Positions 9,238-19,039 are shown, counted from the stretch's first letter. The stretch is 64,000 nucleotides of DNA from Yoonia maritima (GCF_002933395.1 NZ_PKFN01000007.1:124001-188000), one strand, 5' to 3'. The notes: a model not told the origin generated them from the letters alone. Program-made: numbers and translations.

Positions 9238-9915
9238 ATGGGAATTGAAGTGTTAGTTAACGACGCAATTGTTTCGAGTAATCATACGGTCTGCATTGTC
9301 GGTGGTGCAAGGGTGCATGCTGACACAATTTCGTATGTTTTACCGCTAGTTGAGCGATTTATTGCCGCCGACAGCGGTGCCGATCATTTGCTTGCTGCGG
9401 GCATTTTCCCGGCGGCAGTGATCGGTGACATGGACAGTATTTCTAAGTCCGCCCGTGCCACATTTGACGTTGTTATTCATCACATTCCTGAACAGGACAC
9501 GACAGACTTTGAAAAAACGCTGAGCCGTGTCGACGCACCGGTGGTTTTGGCCATGGGTTTAACGGGGGGGCGTATGGACCATACGCTTGCGGTTTTGAAT
9601 GTGCTTGCGCGTTATCGTGACCGGGCCGTTATTTTACTCGATGAGACCGATCTTTGCTTTGTGGCACCCGAAGGGGAAACACGTGTCGATGCGCCTATTG
9701 GCACGCGCATGTCATTGATGCCGCTTGCTGATTGTCGGGTTTCTGTCCAAGGCTTGCGCTGGTCGTTCGAGGACCAAGATATGCATCCGATTGGTTTTAT
9801 TAGTTCATCAAATGAAATTGCCGGTGACGTCGTTATTCAGGCAGAGGGCCCGCTTTTGGTCACACTGCCGATGGCGCATTTGTCGTCAGCTTTGCAAGCC
9901 GTCGTTCGCGCATAA
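9238..9915 (+). CDS. thiN: Thiamine diphosphokinase
   Basis: Transfers pyrophosphate from ATP to thiamine to give thiamine diphosphate. The 225 residues show the TPK pattern: RFIAADSGADHLLAAGIFP, IGDMDSISKSAR, then the ATP and thiamine-site segment EQDTTDFEKTL, and GLTGGRMDHTLAVLN. The C-terminal beta domain includes GTRMSLMPL and SSNEIAGDV. ATG at 9238 is the first in frame; no strong Shine-Dalgarno is visible. The gene is divergent from the acidic-protein gene and its 3' end overlaps the convergent EamA transporter gene by 56 bases. Cytosolic; the identification is good. Confidence 0.88.
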   Translation: MGIEVLVNDAIVSSNHTVCIVGGARVHADTISYVLPLVERFIAADSGADHLLAAGIFPAAVIGDMDSISKSARATFDVVIHHIPEQDTTDFEKTLSRVDAPVVLAMGLTGGRMDHTLAVLNVLARYRDRAVILLDETDLCFVAPEGETRVDAPIGTRMSLMPLADCRVSVQGLRWSFEDQDMHPIGFISSSNEIAGDVVIQAEGPLLVTLPMAHLSSALQAVVRA

Positions 9916-10765
9916 TAATGTAAAGCCCTGCCGCCACAGTGATGCAAATTCCCAACGCGGCCAATCCGTTAGGTAAATCCGCAAAGATCATCCAGCCGAT
10001 AAGAGTTCCAAATGGAATTTCCAGATACTGCATAGGGGCGAGTGTCGATGCCGGAGCAAACCGTAGGCTCCACGTCATGAATAAATGCGCAAGCGTTCCG
10101 AGTACGCCCAAAAAGAACAGCATGCCCCACGTGGTCGCAGTCAGCGCGGCAGTGTCTTGCGATGAAAACGCCAATAGCGGTGCAATCATAACACAGGCCT
10201 GTAGTCCGCTAACCGCCTGAAGCTTAATCGGGTCGATCTCCTTTGCGAGCCGCCGTGTCACCATCATGAACAACGCAAATATGACTGCGACACCGAGCGG
10301 GAACAATGCTGGTAGACCGACCGCGATAAAGTTGGGTTGAATAACCAGCAAGGTGCCTGCAAATCCGACGGCACAAGCGGCCAAACGATGGATACCGACC
10401 TCTTCGCCCATTATGAAATAGCCAAGTAGTAACATGATGAAAGGCATCACGAACGCAATCACAATCGCGTCGGCAAGGGGCAGATAACGCAAGGCCGTAA
10501 ACATCAGGCCGATCCCAGTAATGTGCAATACCGTGCGCGATAGAGTGATGCCGAATGTGCCCTTGGGCAACCTTAGCCCTTCGCCACTATGCCAGACCAG
10601 TGGTAGCAAAATCGCGGCCTGTACCGCAAAGCGGACAAAGACCAGCGTGCCCAAATAGACCGTGCCACCCAGCAGTTTACCGATGCTGTCCCCCAAAGGG
10701 GCCAACACACAAAATGCAAGCATCAGCATAATGCCAAGCAAAGGGCGGTCAGCAGTTTGGGACAT
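9860..10765 (-). CDS. EamA-family DMT transporter
   Basis: Drug/metabolite transporter superfamily protein of 301 residues with ten predicted membrane helices in two EamA repeats, each of about 140 residues. Family features include the start helix LGIMLMLAFCVLAPLGDSIGK and, in the second half, SLRFAPASTLAPMQYLEIP, where the last helices begin. Such proteins export metabolites or amino acids; the substrate cannot be read. The ATG at 10765 lies 17 bases inside the end of sdaA, so the two are translationally coupled, raising the possibility that it exports a compound linked to serine metabolism, which is only a context inference. The 3' end overlaps thiN on the other strand. Confidence 0.88.
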   Translation of the reverse strand: MSQTADRPLLGIMLMLAFCVLAPLGDSIGKLLGGTVYLGTLVFVRFAVQAAILLPLVWHSGEGLRLPKGTFGITLSRTVLHITGIGLMFTALRYLPLADAIVIAFVMPFIMLLLGYFIMGEEVGIHRLAACAVGFAGTLLVIQPNFIAVGLPALFPLGVAVIFALFMMVTRRLAKEIDPIKLQAVSGLQACVMIAPLLAFSSQDTAALTATTWGMLFFLGVLGTLAHLFMTWSLRFAPASTLAPMQYLEIPFGTLIGWMIFADLPNGLAALGICITVAAGLYIIMRERRLAKLTTNAPSAV

Positions 10766-12122
10766 TCACTGCTAAACCGCCAAGCGCGGTTTCCTTGTAT
10801 TTTTCAGACATATCAACGCCGGTCTGGCGCATCGTTTCTACTGCAACATCAAGGGATACAAGGTGCTGACCATCCCCGCGCAAAGCAAGCGACGCGGCGG
10901 ACACTGCTTTTATCGCGCCTAATCCGTTACGTTCAATACACGGGACTTGGACCAGACCTTTGACCGGATCACAGGTCATGCCAAGGTGATGTTCCAACGC
11001 GATCTCGGCTGCGTTTTCAACTTGTTCGGGCGTACCACCCATCACTGCGGCCAATCCTGCAGCTGCCATCGCAGCAGCACTGCCGACCTCCGCCTGGCAC
11101 CCACATTCAGCGCCAGAAATCGAGGCGTTGAATTTAATCAACCCGCCAATCGCGGCGGCGGTCAGCAGGAATTCGGGAACGCGGTTACTGGTCGCTCCGG
11201 GCACGTGATCGAGCCAATATCGGATCGTTGCAGGCACGACCCCGGCTGCGCCATTCGTGGGTGCCGTAACAACCTGACCACCGGCGGCGTTTTCTTCGTT
11301 CACGGCCATTGCATAAGTCGACATGTAGTCATTGATTGTGTGCGGCGCGGTCAGGTTCATCCCGCGCTCCGCCATCAGTGCGTCATAAATACCTTTGGCA
11401 CGTCTGCGCACGTTTAGGCCGCCCGGCAAAATACCCTCTGTCTGCAGGCCGCGATCGATGCAGTTGTTCATAACCTCCCAAATGCGCGCAAGGCCGCGAT
11501 CAAGATCAACGTTTTGCATCCGAGATTGTTCATTCGCGCGTTTCATTGCCGCAATGGATTTACCGGACGTGGATGCCATGCGCATCATTTCGTCAGCGCT
11601 ATGAAATGGGTAGGGGACAGGCGGGCCGCTGTCGGTATCTTTGCCCGCGCTTAGCTCTGCTTCGGTCAACACGAAACCGCCACCAATAGAATAGTAAGTC
11701 ACTTGGGTAAGTATGTCGCCCTGAGCGTCCGTTCCGGCCAAAATCATCCCGTTCGCATGTCCGGAAAGTGCTGGGCCGTAGTCGAAGATCAGGTCATCGG
11801 ATGGGGCGAAACGCAGTGCGCCAAGCGCTTCTGGTTGCACATTTTTTTCTGCTTTTATCCGTAGCAGTTCTGTCTCTGCTTTTTCCGCGTCATAGTCATC
11901 AGGGCGAAACCCAGCGAGCCCAAGTATGACGGCCCTATCAGTTGCGTGGCCAACCCCGGTAAACGCCAAGCTGCCGTATAGTGATGCCCGTACGCCAACC
12001 ACTTTAAAAGGTTGGGCACGCAGATGGTCTAGAAACCGTGCCGCTGCAACCATCGGTCCTATGGTGTGCGAAGAAGACGGGCCAACGCCGACCTTGAACA
12101 TATCAAACACGGATAGAAACAT
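10749..12122 (-). CDS. sdaA: L-serine ammonia-lyase (iron-sulfur dependent)
   Basis: Deaminates L-serine to pyruvate and ammonia using a [4Fe-4S] cluster. The 457-residue single chain contains the N-terminal beta domain (SVFDMFKVGVGPSSSHTIGPM) and the C-terminal catalytic domain. Candidate cluster cysteines are in ISGAECGCQAEVGSA and in GMTCDPVKGLVQVPCIERN, and the family C-terminal tail ends LGGLAVNVPNC. ATG at 12122 gives the conserved MFLSVFDMF start and has an AAGGA site; it overlaps the GST stop by one base (TAATG). It probably forms an operon with the GST before it and the EamA transporter after it. Confidence 0.95.
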   Translation of the reverse strand: MFLSVFDMFKVGVGPSSSHTIGPMVAAARFLDHLRAQPFKVVGVRASLYGSLAFTGVGHATDRAVILGLAGFRPDDYDAEKAETELLRIKAEKNVQPEALGALRFAPSDDLIFDYGPALSGHANGMILAGTDAQGDILTQVTYYSIGGGFVLTEAELSAGKDTDSGPPVPYPFHSADEMMRMASTSGKSIAAMKRANEQSRMQNVDLDRGLARIWEVMNNCIDRGLQTEGILPGGLNVRRRAKGIYDALMAERGMNLTAPHTINDYMSTYAMAVNEENAAGGQVVTAPTNGAAGVVPATIRYWLDHVPGATSNRVPEFLLTAAAIGGLIKFNASISGAECGCQAEVGSAAAMAAAGLAAVMGGTPEQVENAAEIALEHHLGMTCDPVKGLVQVPCIERNGLGAIKAVSAASLALRGDGQHLVSLDVAVETMRQTGVDMSEKYKETALGGLAVNVPNC

Positions 12123-12808
12123 TAAAGCGCGGTTCCTTCTGGTGGATTGCACGGTGACGGACAAGAGATGGGTGTTGATCCCAGCCCCTCGGCTTTGGCG
12201 GCGCGCATGACGGCAGGTTTACGTTCAACGCGTTGTGCAAAGGCATTCAACTTTGGCCAGCGGGACAGATCAAACCAATCGGTTGATCCGCCATAAAGAC
12301 CGCTCCAACGTAGCATCGGCGCGAGATAGCACGCGTGAATCGTCGGCGCATCTTGATCACGCCAACCAGCGGTTTGCGCCGCTTCCAGAAGATCGAGCTG
12401 CTTAATCAGCCGTGCACGGGTCGCTGTACGCAGGGTTTCTGCATCATTTGGGGAATACTGGTCGGGGTAAAACAACATGCGTAATGACGCATGAAAGGTG
12501 TTTGATAGCCAGAAGAGCCACTGTAACGCATGTGCACGCTCGGGGCTGCTGGGTGCCGGGATCAATTTTTGCTCTTTGTCGGCAAGCCAAAGCAAAATTG
12601 CGGCGGTTTCAAACATCGGCCCCTGAGGTGTTTCAAGAACCGGAATTAAGCCATTGGGGTTCATCGCTAAATACTGTTCCGATTTTTGTGCCGATGTGCT
12701 TCTATCCACGAGAACGGGTTCGAAGGGCAGTCCCAATTCCTCTAGGGCGATGCGGATACAAAGTGACGCATTATCTGGTGCGTAATGAAGGCGTAAAATC
12801 TGTTCCAT
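12122..12808 (-). CDS. Glutathione S-transferase family protein
   Basis: A 228-residue GST. The N-terminal thioredoxin-like domain covers about residues 1-80, with LRLHYAPDNASLCIRIALEELGL-type start and the cis-proline segment MNPNGLIPVLET followed by FETAAILLWLAD; the helical C-terminal domain follows (ALQWLFWLSNTFHASLR). The usual N-terminal catalytic position reads APDNASL, so a serine may serve. Substrate is unknown. First gene of the minus-strand group GST-sdaA-EamA, coupled to sdaA by the TAATG overlap. Confidence 0.88.
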   Translation of the reverse strand: MEQILRLHYAPDNASLCIRIALEELGLPFEPVLVDRSTSAQKSEQYLAMNPNGLIPVLETPQGPMFETAAILLWLADKEQKLIPAPSSPERAHALQWLFWLSNTFHASLRMLFYPDQYSPNDAETLRTATRARLIKQLDLLEAAQTAGWRDQDAPTIHACYLAPMLRWSGLYGGSTDWFDLSRWPKLNAFAQRVERKPAVMRAAKAEGLGSTPISCPSPCNPPEGTAL

Positions 12809-12965
12809 GTCTAAAACTTAGCTGATGCTGCGGTCGAGTGCTGCCCAAATACGACGCCTTCTTTCGAAAAACGTAGCAAGCCCAAGAATATTAACAGCAA
12901 TTGGGGTCTCGCGCCCTGTTTAAATCTTGCCTATAAGTTCACAGGACTTTTGGGGGATTAAGTGC

Positions 12966-13754
12966 ATGACTAGTGAATTGTCACCGATCGACAAGGCGAA
13001 GTTTCTCGCTGCGAAACAAGCAACGGAATACGTTGAAAGCGGGATGAAGGTTGGCCTTGGGACGGGGTCGACCGCAGCTTGGCTTGTACAATGCCTGGGG
13101 GAGATGGTTCGTGAGGACGGTCTGAAAATCAAGGGTGTGCCAACATCGACGCGCACGGCGAACTTAGCGCGTAAAGTTGGCATCGAAGTGATCACGTTGG
13201 ATGAGGCCAAATGGCTTGACGTGACGATTGACGGCACTGACGAATATGATGCAAATTTGACGCTGATCAAAGGTGGCGGTGGGGCACATCTTCAGGAAAA
13301 AGTGGTTGCAACAGCAAGCGACCGCATGATTGTGATCGCAGATGCGAGCAAAAAGGTTGATACGCTTGGGGCGTTTCCGTTGCCTGTCGAAGTTATCCCT
13401 TTTGGTGCAAAGATCACAAAACGACTGATTGAAGAAACGTTGATCGGGATGGATGTGCTTGGGCGTGAAGTTACGCAACGCATGAATGGGGATAAGCCGT
13501 TCATCTCAGATGAGGGCAACTTTATCTTTGACCTGCATCTCAAGCGGATTGGAAGCCCACATCAACTTAGCCTCGCGCTTAATCAAATTCCGGGCTTGGT
13601 TGAAAACGGACTGTTCATAGATATCTGTGATGTGGTGATCGTCGGCCATGGTGACGGGCGTGTTGACGTCCGTGATGTGGATAATGACACAGAGGAAGTC
13701 GTGCGTTTTGATCTGCGCGATGATGACAATATTTTTGCGGATCTGGACGATTAA
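12966..13754 (+). CDS. rpiA: Ribose-5-phosphate isomerase A
   Basis: Interconverts ribose 5-phosphate and ribulose 5-phosphate in the pentose phosphate pathway. The 262 residues include GMKVGLGTGSTAAWLV, the DGTDEYDANLTLIKGGGGAHLQEK catalytic stretch (in parts TIDGTDEYD and KGGGGAHLQEK) and ADASKKV. ATG at 12966 follows a GGGGGA Shine-Dalgarno at good spacing; an in-frame upstream start at 12927 is less likely. Glutathione reductase follows after 35 bases on the same strand, so the pair may share a transcript; both relate to NADPH supply and use, a reasonable but inferred link. Confidence 0.95.
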   Translation: MTSELSPIDKAKFLAAKQATEYVESGMKVGLGTGSTAAWLVQCLGEMVREDGLKIKGVPTSTRTANLARKVGIEVITLDEAKWLDVTIDGTDEYDANLTLIKGGGGAHLQEKVVATASDRMIVIADASKKVDTLGAFPLPVEVIPFGAKITKRLIEETLIGMDVLGREVTQRMNGDKPFISDEGNFIFDLHLKRIGSPHQLSLALNQIPGLVENGLFIDICDVVIVGHGDGRVDVRDVDNDTEEVVRFDLRDDDNIFADLDD

Positions 13755-13789
13755 GTCCTTGATTTGCTTAACACGGATGGAGCGTGCAG

Positions 13790-15226
13790 ATGACGTTTGA
13801 CTATGACCTTTTTGTCATTGGTGGTGGCTCTGGTGGGGTGCGTGCTGGGCGCGTTGCCGCAGCGAACGGTGCCAAGGTTGCCTTGGCCGAAGAATTTCGC
13901 ATGGGCGGAACCTGTGTTATTCGCGGCTGTGTACCCAAAAAGCTGATGGTTTTTGCGTCAGGTTATTCTGAAATGTTTGACGATGCGCGGGCTTATGGGT
14001 GGGATGTCGAAAGCGGCGAATTCAATTGGCCGCGCTTTCGTGGCAAGCTTGACGCCGAACTTGAGCGCCTTGAAGGTATTTATCGCAAGCTGCTGAACGG
14101 ATCGGATGTCGAAATCTTTGACGCCCGTGCCACGATCAAAGACGCGCATACCGTGACGTTATCGACGGGGCAGGACATCACTGCAAAACACATCTTGGTC
14201 GCAACGGGTGGTCGCCCTGTCGTGCCAGACATGCCGGGCGCTGAACTTGGCATTACCTCAAACGAGATTTTTAATCTCGAAACGATGCCCAAATCGATCT
14301 TAATTGTTGGCGGCGGTTACATTGCTTCTGAATTTTCTGGCATTTTGAATGGCTTGGGCGTTCAGGTCACTCAATTCTACCGTGGTGCACAAATCTTGCG
14401 TGGTTTCGATGACGAGGCGCGCGGGCTTGTCGCGGAAGGTATGCGCGCCAAAGGCGTTGACTTACATTTGGGCACAAATGTCGTCGAAATGCGCGCGGCG
14501 ACCGAAGACGACTTGAAAGGTATCGACAGTGGTACTCTCATGGATGGGGGCAAACCTGCGCCTATGCCGGGTAGGGCTGCTGGTCATGGGATTTGGGTGA
14601 AGGCCACAAACGGTAACGAACAAGTCTATGATCAGGTGATGTTTGCCACAGGTCGTGCGCCCAATACCGATGATATGGGGCTGGAAAACATTGGTGTAAC
14701 GCTTGGCCGTAAAGGCGAAATTATCGTCGACGAATACAGCCAGACCAAAGTGCCGTCGATTTATGCAATCGGTGATGTCACGGATCGCGTTCAACTGACG
14801 CCTGTCGCAATCCGCGAAGGTATGGCGTTTGTAGAGACGGTGTTTAAAGGTAACCCGACGGCAGTTGATCACGAATTGATCCCATCTGCGGTGTTCACAC
14901 AGCCGGAACTTGGTACAATCGGATTGACCGAAGAACAGGCTGCCGAAAATGGCCCGATTGAGGTATATTGTTCATCATTCAAGCCGATGAACCATTCCTT
15001 TGCTGGTCGCGATGATCGCGTGTTGATGAAATTGATTGTCTGTGCCGACACACGTAAGGTGCTTGGCTGTCACATCGTGTCCGATCACGCGGGCGAATTG
15101 ATCCAGCTTGCTGGTATCGCGGTAAAGATGGGGGCGACGAAAGAAGATTTTGATCGTACAGTGGCGGTCCATCCAACGATGGCGGAAGAGCTTGTTACGA
15201 TGAAAGAACCCGTCCGGACCGCTTGA
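13790..15226 (+). CDS. gor: Glutathione-disulfide reductase
   Basis: FAD enzyme that reduces glutathione disulfide with NADPH. The 478 residues contain the FAD-binding GGGSGGVRAGR near residue 11, the redox-active pair Cys42/Cys47 in GGTCVIRGCVPKKL, the NADPH-binding ILIVGGGYIASEF, the second FAD segment SIYAIGDVTDR and the dimerisation domain with HPTMAEELVTM, whose histidine is the catalytic base. ATG at 13790 has GGATGGAG upstream; a GTG six bases earlier is an alternative. An inverted repeat GGGCTTT/AAAGCCC (15233-15265) follows the stop. Confidence 0.94.
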   Translation: MTFDYDLFVIGGGSGGVRAGRVAAANGAKVALAEEFRMGGTCVIRGCVPKKLMVFASGYSEMFDDARAYGWDVESGEFNWPRFRGKLDAELERLEGIYRKLLNGSDVEIFDARATIKDAHTVTLSTGQDITAKHILVATGGRPVVPDMPGAELGITSNEIFNLETMPKSILIVGGGYIASEFSGILNGLGVQVTQFYRGAQILRGFDDEARGLVAEGMRAKGVDLHLGTNVVEMRAATEDDLKGIDSGTLMDGGKPAPMPGRAAGHGIWVKATNGNEQVYDQVMFATGRAPNTDDMGLENIGVTLGRKGEIIVDEYSQTKVPSIYAIGDVTDRVQLTPVAIREGMAFVETVFKGNPTAVDHELIPSAVFTQPELGTIGLTEEQAAENGPIEVYCSSFKPMNHSFAGRDDRVLMKLIVCADTRKVLGCHIVSDHAGELIQLAGIAVKMGATKEDFDRTVAVHPTMAEELVTMKEPVRTA

Positions 15227-15232
15227 TTTAGC

Positions 15233-15265
15233 GGGCTTTGGGCACACATGGCATTATGAAAGCCC
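15233..15265 (+). other. Inverted repeat after gor
   Basis: GGGCTTT (15233-15239) and AAAGCCC (15259-15265) could pair around a 19-base loop. No T-run follows, so termination is uncertain. Confidence 0.25.
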
Positions 15266-15304
15266 AACGCGATGGGTGACGAATAAAGGAAGCTGAGACA
15301 GAAC

Positions 15305-16486
15305 ATGGCAGGAAATTCAGGTGGCCCTTGGGGCGGCGGCGGTAACAATGGCGGAGGCGGTGATGATGATCGCAACCGTGGTGGCGGACGTAAGCCAAGT
15401 AACGACGGCGCAGGTATCCCCGAAATTGACGAGCTGGTGAACAAAGGCCGCGAACAACTGCGCGTGCTTATGGGCGGCCGCAGCGACAATGGCGGCAACC
15501 GACCATCGCAAGGCGGCGGCGAAGGCCCCGAAATCACGCGTGGCATGGTTGGGCTTGGTGCATTTGCTGCTGTTACGCTTTGGCTTCTGGCATCGACCTA
15601 TACTGTGAAGCCCGAAGAGCGTTCGATTGAACTGTTCCTTGGTAAATTTACCCAAATTGGCGAACCAGGCCTGAACTTTGCGCCTTGGCCATTGGTGAAA
15701 TACGAAAAGGTCCAAGTGACCCAAGAGCAACGTATCGCGATTGGCACATCAACTAGCGGTCAAGAAGCGGGCCTCATGTTGACGGGGGATGAAAACATCG
15801 TTGATGTCGATTTCCAAGTTGTTTGGAACATCGATAACCCTGCTGAATATAAATTTACGCTTGAAGACCCTGAAGCCACTATTCGTGCTGTTGCTGAGTC
15901 TGCAATGCGCGAGATTATTGCGCAGTCTGAACTGACGCCGATCTTGAACACGAACCGTGGTCAAATTGGTGAACAGCTTGAGGTTCTGATCCAGCAAACG
16001 CTTGATGAATACCAAAGTGGCGTGAACATTGTCCGGGTTAACTTGAACAAAGCCGAAGCTCCTGACATTCGTGTCGAAGTGACCGATGCCGAAGGCACAA
16101 TTTCGCTCACCTCGCCATTTGATGCGTTCCGCGAAGTTCAAAATGCAGAACAAGAAGGATCACGTTTGCAAAATGTTGCGGATGCTTATGCAAACCGTGT
16201 TGTTGCAGAGGCGCGCGGTGAAGCCGCACAAATCCTTGAGCAAGCCGAAGGTTATCGTGCTGAGGTCGTGAACAACGCCTTGGGTGAGGCTTCGCGGTTC
16301 AGCGCCGTTCTTGCACAATACGAACTGGCACCAGAAGTGACCCGCAAGCGGATTTATCTGGAAACGATGGAGCAGGTAATCGGCGGTGTCGATGTGATCT
16401 TGCTTGATGAAAATAGCGATGGCGGGCAGGGCGTTGTCCCTTATCTTCCGCTGAATGAACTACGTCGCTCCGGAGGGTCAAACTAA
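15305..16486 (+). CDS. hflK: FtsH protease modulator HflK
   Basis: Inner-membrane SPFH/Band 7 protein that with HflC forms the cage around FtsH and controls access of membrane substrates. Of 393 residues, the first ~75 are a Gly/Asn/Asp-rich cytoplasmic stretch (GGPWGGGGNNGGGGDDDRN), then one membrane helix (GMVGLGAFAAVTLWLLAST) and a periplasmic SPFH domain (TVKPEERSIELFLGKFTQ) with a coiled-coil helix (VVAEARGEAAQILEQAEG). It ends NELRRSGGSN. Its TAA overlaps the hflC ATG by one base, the standard arrangement of the pair. Confidence 0.95.
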   Translation: MAGNSGGPWGGGGNNGGGGDDDRNRGGGRKPSNDGAGIPEIDELVNKGREQLRVLMGGRSDNGGNRPSQGGGEGPEITRGMVGLGAFAAVTLWLLASTYTVKPEERSIELFLGKFTQIGEPGLNFAPWPLVKYEKVQVTQEQRIAIGTSTSGQEAGLMLTGDENIVDVDFQVVWNIDNPAEYKFTLEDPEATIRAVAESAMREIIAQSELTPILNTNRGQIGEQLEVLIQQTLDEYQSGVNIVRVNLNKAEAPDIRVEVTDAEGTISLTSPFDAFREVQNAEQEGSRLQNVADAYANRVVAEARGEAAQILEQAEGYRAEVVNNALGEASRFSAVLAQYELAPEVTRKRIYLETMEQVIGGVDVILLDENSDGGQGVVPYLPLNELRRSGGSN

Positions 16487-17367
16487 TGAAACGTTCCGTA
16501 TTTATCTTACCGGTCCTGGTAGTTGTTCTACTGGCCGCTTTGTCGTCGATGTTCATCGTAGACGAACGTGAAAAAAAGTTGGTATTGCGTTTTGGCCGCG
16601 TCGTCGCTGTTCATGAAGATCCAGGTTTGGCGTTTAAGGTGCCATTGATTGATGAAGTGGTCCCTTACAGCGATTTGATCTTGTCACGCGATCCCGACCC
16701 GATCCGGGTCACACCGCAAGATCAACGTATCTTGATCGTTGACGCATTTGCGCGTTACCGGATCGAAGATGTGACTAAATTTCGTCAAGCGGTGGGTTCT
16801 GGTGGGCAAGCCAATGCTGCTAGCTCGCTAGATAAAATTCTTGATGATAGTATCCGCGAAGTGCTGGGTTCTGTGACATCGAATGATATCTTATCCGTTG
16901 ACCGCGCCACGTTGATGAACCGTATTCGTGACCGGACGAACACACGTGCGGATAACCTTGGTTTGACGATCATTGATGTACGTCTGAAACGGACTGATTT
17001 GCCGGCGGAAAACCAAACAGCGACGTTTGCGCGTATGATTGCAGAACGTGACGAAGAAGCTGCTGACTTGCGTGCCCGAGGCCGCGAAGCACAGCAGCGT
17101 ATTCAGGCATCTGCGGACCGAACTGCGGTCGAGCTTCGTTCTGATGCACGTCGTGAGGCGCTGATTACACGCGGTGAAGCTGACGCCGAACGCAACCGTA
17201 TCTTTGCCGATGCATTTGGTGCCGATCCCGAGTTCTTTGAATTCTATCGGTCAATGACTGCGTATCAAACTGCGTTGCAGGGGGGGAATACCACAATGGT
17301 TCTGTCTCCAGACAATGCGTTCTTTAACTATCTTAAGTCGGATACTGGCAACGCCACGTCTGAATAA
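16486..17367 (+). CDS. hflC: FtsH protease modulator HflC
   Basis: Partner of HflK in the inner-membrane complex that regulates the FtsH protease. The 293 residues start with a membrane helix (FILPVLVVVLLAALSSMFIV), then the SPFH domain (VDEREKKLVLRFGRVV) and a coiled-coil (AEADAERNRIFADAFGADPE) with the family ending MTAYQTALQGGNTTMVL. Coupled to hflK by a TAATG overlap; a terminator-like hairpin follows 23 bases after the stop. Confidence 0.95.
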   Translation: MKRSVFILPVLVVVLLAALSSMFIVDEREKKLVLRFGRVVAVHEDPGLAFKVPLIDEVVPYSDLILSRDPDPIRVTPQDQRILIVDAFARYRIEDVTKFRQAVGSGGQANAASSLDKILDDSIREVLGSVTSNDILSVDRATLMNRIRDRTNTRADNLGLTIIDVRLKRTDLPAENQTATFARMIAERDEEAADLRARGREAQQRIQASADRTAVELRSDARREALITRGEADAERNRIFADAFGADPEFFEFYRSMTAYQTALQGGNTTMVLSPDNAFFNYLKSDTGNATSE

Positions 17368-17389
17368 AGTGACGCGATATATCAAATTC

Positions 17390-17424
17390 AAAAGGGCTGG
17401 TGGAAACGCTGGCCCTTTTCTTTC
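17390..17424 (+). terminator. Terminator of hflKC
   Basis: AAAAGGGC (17390-17397) and GCCCTTTT (17412-17419) form an 8-bp stem followed by CTTTC, 23 bases after the hflC stop. A moderate intrinsic terminator. Confidence 0.65.
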
Positions 17425-17551
17425 AGATTTATGTTAAAAGATCACAGGCTGGTGACATAGTTTGTGTTGAATCTTTCCTGTCCTACATAGAACAATGCGA
17501 ACACTGGGCGCGGTATTTCAGCGCCTCTTACCAAAACAAGGAGTAATGCCC

Positions 17552-19039
17552 GTGGAATCTAAGGCAATCGCAATTCAGCAAGATCAGGGGCAGGCGCGCC
17601 GCTTGCTTATCGCGGGTTTTGCGGCACTGACACTGGCCGTGGCCTTTGTCTTTGCACAGGTTACAATAGCGTATGCACAAGAGCGTCCAGCGACCTTTGC
17701 TGACCTCGCCGATCAAGTAAGCCCGTCTGTGGTCAATATCACGACTTCGACTGTGATCGCGGGGCGGACTGGTCCACAAGGGCTGCTGCCAGAAGGGTCA
17801 CCATTCGAGGATTTTTTCAATGACCTTGAGCGCGGCCCGGGCCAAGGGCAAGGCGCACAGCGCTCGTCGGCATTGGGCTCTGGTTTTGTCATTTCCGCTG
17901 ATGGATATATCGTCACCAACAACCACGTCATCGAAGGTGCGGATGAAATTCTAATCGAATTTTACCCTGGTGGTGAGCCAGGTGTGCCAGCGGAATTGAT
18001 CGGTACTGATCCAAACACTGACATTGCCGTACTGAAGGTCGATCTTGAAGATCTGCCTTATGTAGAATTTGGCGATAGCAACGATGTTGGCGCCCGTGTG
18101 GGCGACTGGGTTTTGGCCATGGGCAACCCTCTTGGTCAAGGTTTCTCGATCTCGGCTGGTATTGTTTCAGCGCGCAACCGTTCGCTTCAGGGAACATATG
18201 ACGATTACATTCAGACCGATGCCGCGATTAACCGTGGTAACTCTGGTGGGCCATTGTTCAACATGGATGGTCAGGTTGTCGGTGTGAACACAGCGATCCT
18301 TTCACCAAATGGTGGGTCAATTGGGATCGGCTTTGCGATGTCTTCAGCAGTTGTGAAAAACGTTGTCGATCAACTAAAAGAATTCGGTGAAACACGCCGT
18401 GGTTGGTTGGGCGTGCGCATCCAAGACGTGACCCCTGATATGATAGATGCGATTGACGGTCTTGATCTTGCGCGTGGTGCGCTGGTTACTGATGTACCTG
18501 CGGGGCCGGCCGAAGATGCTGGTATGCTTTCGGGTGATGTCATCGTAAATTTCGATGGTATCGCGATCGAAGACACCCGCGAACTTGTTCGGATTGTGGG
18601 TAATTCACCCGTCGGCAAAGAAGTCCCCGTTGAGGTGCTTCGCAATGGCGATATGGCAGAGTTGACAGTTGTTTTGGGCCGTCGTGAAACGTCAGAGGCT
18701 GTTGCGTTCCCTGTCTCTGAAGAGGTCGAGGAAGCACCAGAAGCAGCTGAGATATTGGGTTTAACCCTGTCGGAAATCACTGAAGAACTGGTCGAACAAT
18801 ACGGTTTGAACGTTGATAGTGGCCTTGTGATTACGGGTATCAACCCAAGCTCAGAAGCCGCGTCAAAAGGTTTGATCGAAGGTGATGTAATCACCGAAGC
18901 GGGCCAGCAAGAAGTGGCATCGGTAGTGGACCTTGAAGATCGCATCGAAGAAGCCAAGGATGGTGGTCGTAAGTCACTTCTGATGCTTGTGCGTCGTGGT
19001 GGTGATCCGCGCTTTGTGGCGCTTCCGCTCGAAGACTAA
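17552..19039 (+). CDS. degP: Do/DegP-family periplasmic serine endoprotease
   Basis: Envelope quality-control protease/chaperone. A single N-terminal hydrophobic segment (LLIAGFAALTLAVAFVFAQ) acts as signal peptide or anchor, ending near AYAQE. The trypsin-like domain shows the triad: His in VTNNHVIEG, Asp in NTDIAVLKVD and Ser in NRGNSGGPLFN. Two PDZ domains follow (RGWLGVRIQDVTPDM and a second ending VRRGGDPRFVALPLED). Starts: GTG at 17552 sits 8 bases after an AGGAG site and is chosen; ATG at 17546 is too close to it, and ATG at 17495 would give 514 residues. Placed just after hflKC, another membrane proteolysis module. MucD/DegQ naming is equally possible. Confidence 0.92.
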   Translation: MESKAIAIQQDQGQARRLLIAGFAALTLAVAFVFAQVTIAYAQERPATFADLADQVSPSVVNITTSTVIAGRTGPQGLLPEGSPFEDFFNDLERGPGQGQGAQRSSALGSGFVISADGYIVTNNHVIEGADEILIEFYPGGEPGVPAELIGTDPNTDIAVLKVDLEDLPYVEFGDSNDVGARVGDWVLAMGNPLGQGFSISAGIVSARNRSLQGTYDDYIQTDAAINRGNSGGPLFNMDGQVVGVNTAILSPNGGSIGIGFAMSSAVVKNVVDQLKEFGETRRGWLGVRIQDVTPDMIDAIDGLDLARGALVTDVPAGPAEDAGMLSGDVIVNFDGIAIEDTRELVRIVGNSPVGKEVPVEVLRNGDMAELTVVLGRRETSEAVAFPVSEEVEEAPEAAEILGLTLSEITEELVEQYGLNVDSGLVITGINPSSEAASKGLIEGDVITEAGQQEVASVVDLEDRIEEAKDGGRKSLLMLVRRGGDPRFVALPLED